Made by a program: the position numbers and the translations under genes. Under the pieces are notes generated by a model. That model was not told the DNA's origin and ran no database searches. It saw only the letters and a program-made list of their open reading frames with translations. From Gandjariella thermophila (lineage in GTDB: Bacteria; Actinomycetota; Actinomycetes; Mycobacteriales; Pseudonocardiaceae), in the NCBI RefSeq assembly GCF_005405885.1, contig NZ_BJFL01000007.1:6394-70393 (forward strand): a stretch of 64,000 bases of DNA, in the 5' to 3' direction. Positions 62,880 through 64,000 of this stretch are shown here, piece after piece (the first letter of the stretch is position 1; every line of letters begins with the position of its first letter).

Positions 62880-63668
62880 TCAGAAGAATCGGAGATCGCT
62901 GATGGTGCCGCTGGCGACCATCGCGACGTACAGGTCGGCGAACGCCACCCAGAACAGCGACAGCCACGCGTACAACATGTGCCGGGCGTTCAGCCGGGAC
63001 ACGAATGTCCACATGCGATAGCGCACCGGGTGCCGGGAGAAGTGGTTCAGCCGGCCGCCGACGATGTGCCGGCAGGAGTGGCAGGACAGCGAGTACAGCC
63101 ACAGCAGCGCCGCGTTCACCAGCAGCACCAGCGTGCCCAGCCCGGCGTGGCCCCAGTCGCCGTCGGCGTCCCGGAAGGCGATCACCGCGTCGTACGTGAG
63201 GATCACGTTGAAGATGAGGCCGAAGTAGAAGAAGTACCGGTGGATGTTCTGCAGGATCAGCGGGAACCGCCGCTCGCCGGTGTAGCTGCGATGCGGCTCG
63301 CTGACCGCGCAGGCCGGCGGGGACGCCCAGAACGACCGGTAGTACGCCTTCCGGTAGTAGTAGCAGGTCAACCGGAAGCCGAGCGGGAAAATCAGGATGA
63401 TCAGCGCCGGGGACAGCTTCCACCAGTCGCCGAAGATGTAGATTGTCTCCGAACCGGGCACGCAGTTCGTCGCGATGCACGGCGAATAGAAGGGCGAAAT
63501 GTAGGGTGGCGCGTAGTAGGCGCCATTCCAGAACGCCCTGATGGTGGCGTAGACGACGAATGCGAACAGCGAAGCCGCCGTCACCGCCGGCGCCAACCAC
63601 CACCGGTCGGTGCGCAGGGTACGGGCGCGAATGCTCGGCCGACCGGGTGCGCTGATTCCTGCGGTCAT
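62880..63668 (-). CDS. sdhC: succinate dehydrogenase membrane-anchor subunit (Sdh1 type)
   Basis: 262 residues from ATG at 63666-63668 (MTAGISAPGRP), with GAGGAG upstream. Five hydrophobic segments (WWLAPAVTAASLFAFVVYAT, LSPALIILIFPLGFRLTCYY, NIHRYFFYFGLIFNVILTYD, GLGTLVLLVNAALLWLYSLS, HMLYAWLSLFWVAFADLYVA). Conserved His and Cys (CHSCRHIVGGRLNHF) fit the Rv0249c type, a single anchor protein that carries quinone and perhaps haem. Sets this complex apart from the usual SdhC/SdhD pair. Confidence 0.88.
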   Translation of the reverse strand: MTAGISAPGRPSIRARTLRTDRWWLAPAVTAASLFAFVVYATIRAFWNGAYYAPPYISPFYSPCIATNCVPGSETIYIFGDWWKLSPALIILIFPLGFRLTCYYYRKAYYRSFWASPPACAVSEPHRSYTGERRFPLILQNIHRYFFYFGLIFNVILTYDAVIAFRDADGDWGHAGLGTLVLLVNAALLWLYSLSCHSCRHIVGGRLNHFSRHPVRYRMWTFVSRLNARHMLYAWLSLFWVAFADLYVAMVASGTISDLRFF

Positions 63669-63718
63669 GGTCTCCTCGGGTGTACTCGGACCTGTCCCAA
63701 CCCCGAATCGGGCGGCGG

Positions 63719-64000
63719 CTAGGGCCGCTGGCCGCCGATTCCCTCGTCGTCGGCACCGCGCCACAGTTCGGGGTCGTACGGAGTGTCGGGAACCACGACG
63801 ACGTCGTGCTCGTTTATCGGTCCGCGAGGCGCCGGTGGCGACGTTCCGTCGGGCAACTCGGAGGCGTCGATACCGAGCCGCTCGACATCGTTCGCCAACC
63901 GCTGGATCGCGGTGACGTTACCGTAACGCGTACGCAGTTCGCCCACACAGCGGCGGAGCTCGCCGATCGCCTGATGCAGCCCCGCGATCTCGCTCGTCGA
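63719..64000 (-). CDS. Rv0250c-like conserved protein next to sdh, start codon outside window
   Basis: The frame runs from the window edge to the stop at 63719 (93 residues seen). The visible start STSEIAGLHQAIGELRRCVG matches the second residue onward of Rv0250c (MSTTAELAELHDLVGGLRRC), so only the start codon is likely missing. The C-terminus VPDTPYDPELWRGADDEGIG parallels the Rv0250c end. It precedes sdhC by 50 bp as in mycobacteria, where it is expressed with Sdh1. Role unknown, perhaps assembly. Confidence 0.8.
   Translation of the reverse strand, partial: STSEIAGLHQAIGELRRCVGELRTRYGNVTAIQRLANDVERLGIDASELPDGTSPPAPRGPINEHDVVVVPDTPYDPELWRGADDEGIGGQRP

Noticed and set aside
60975-63722. 915-codon open frame opposite sdhA and sdhC
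   Set aside because: Antisense shadow of well-supported succinate dehydrogenase genes.
1-64000. tRNA, rRNA, CRISPR, phage or integrase genes
   Set aside because: None was recognised in reading both strands; I cannot exclude a small RNA without a search tool.

Overview
The window is high-GC actinobacterial DNA, most likely from a member of the Pseudonocardiales. This rests on the combination of neighbourhoods: lexA divergent from a short ChiZ-position membrane protein and near nrdR-nrdJ; dapF-miaA-miaB with an Rv2732c-like membrane gene; the gluR-gluK/gluABCD glutamate locus; a mycobacterial Sdh1-type sdhCAB set followed by an Rv0250c-like gene; a HTH/DUF397 pair; and frequent GTG starts. No rRNA, tRNA, CRISPR array or recognisable insertion sequence was found.

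Layout. (1) 1-2254 is an accessory toxin/immunity region. The 3' end of a polymorphic toxin enters from the left edge, followed by its immunity gene, then an orphan toxin module that starts with the same 172 bp and has a different C-terminus, its own related immunity gene, and a broken third immunity gene. This array ends abruptly against a truncated DUF4937 gene at about 2255. (2) 2740-10038 holds a small unknown gene, a GlxA-type regulator, an OmpR-type two-component system and two envelope glycosyltransferase genes. (3) 10286-15265 is a chitin locus: two secreted GH18 chitinases whose tandem chitin-binding modules share a 371-bp block with one mismatch, two DasR-type operators in front of the first gene, and a DasR-like regulator beside them. 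(4) 15363-30206 contains a protein acetyltransferase (GNAT fused to an acyl-CoA-synthetase-like module) next to an AcuC deacetylase, a rhodanese, ideR-galK-galE, a NarL-type two-component system, a TetR/GNAT divergent pair, an LLM oxidoreductase and a CBS-pair protein. A decayed second LLM gene follows at 30439-31046. (5) 31503-48344 is mostly housekeeping: nrdJ, nrdR, lexA with SOS boxes, tatA, hflX, dapF, miaA, miaB, with a secreted alpha-galactosidase inserted among them. (6) 48976-60019 has a secreted trypsin-like protease, an orphan TAXI-type binding lipoprotein, the GluK/GluR system and gluABCD, then small metabolic and regulatory genes. (7) 60187-64000 is succinate dehydrogenase sdhC-sdhA-sdhB plus an Rv0250c-like gene cut only at its start codon.

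How it works together. The secreted chitinases, alpha-galactosidase and protease, the Leloir genes galK-galE and the glutamate importer suggest a soil saprophyte degrading polymers. The chitinases, and possibly the alpha-galactosidase, look to be under DasR (aminosugar) control. The left-edge toxin array is the most unusual part: it has the structure of a tip-switching system, in which homologous recombination through the shared block can replace the active toxin tip and its immunity gene.
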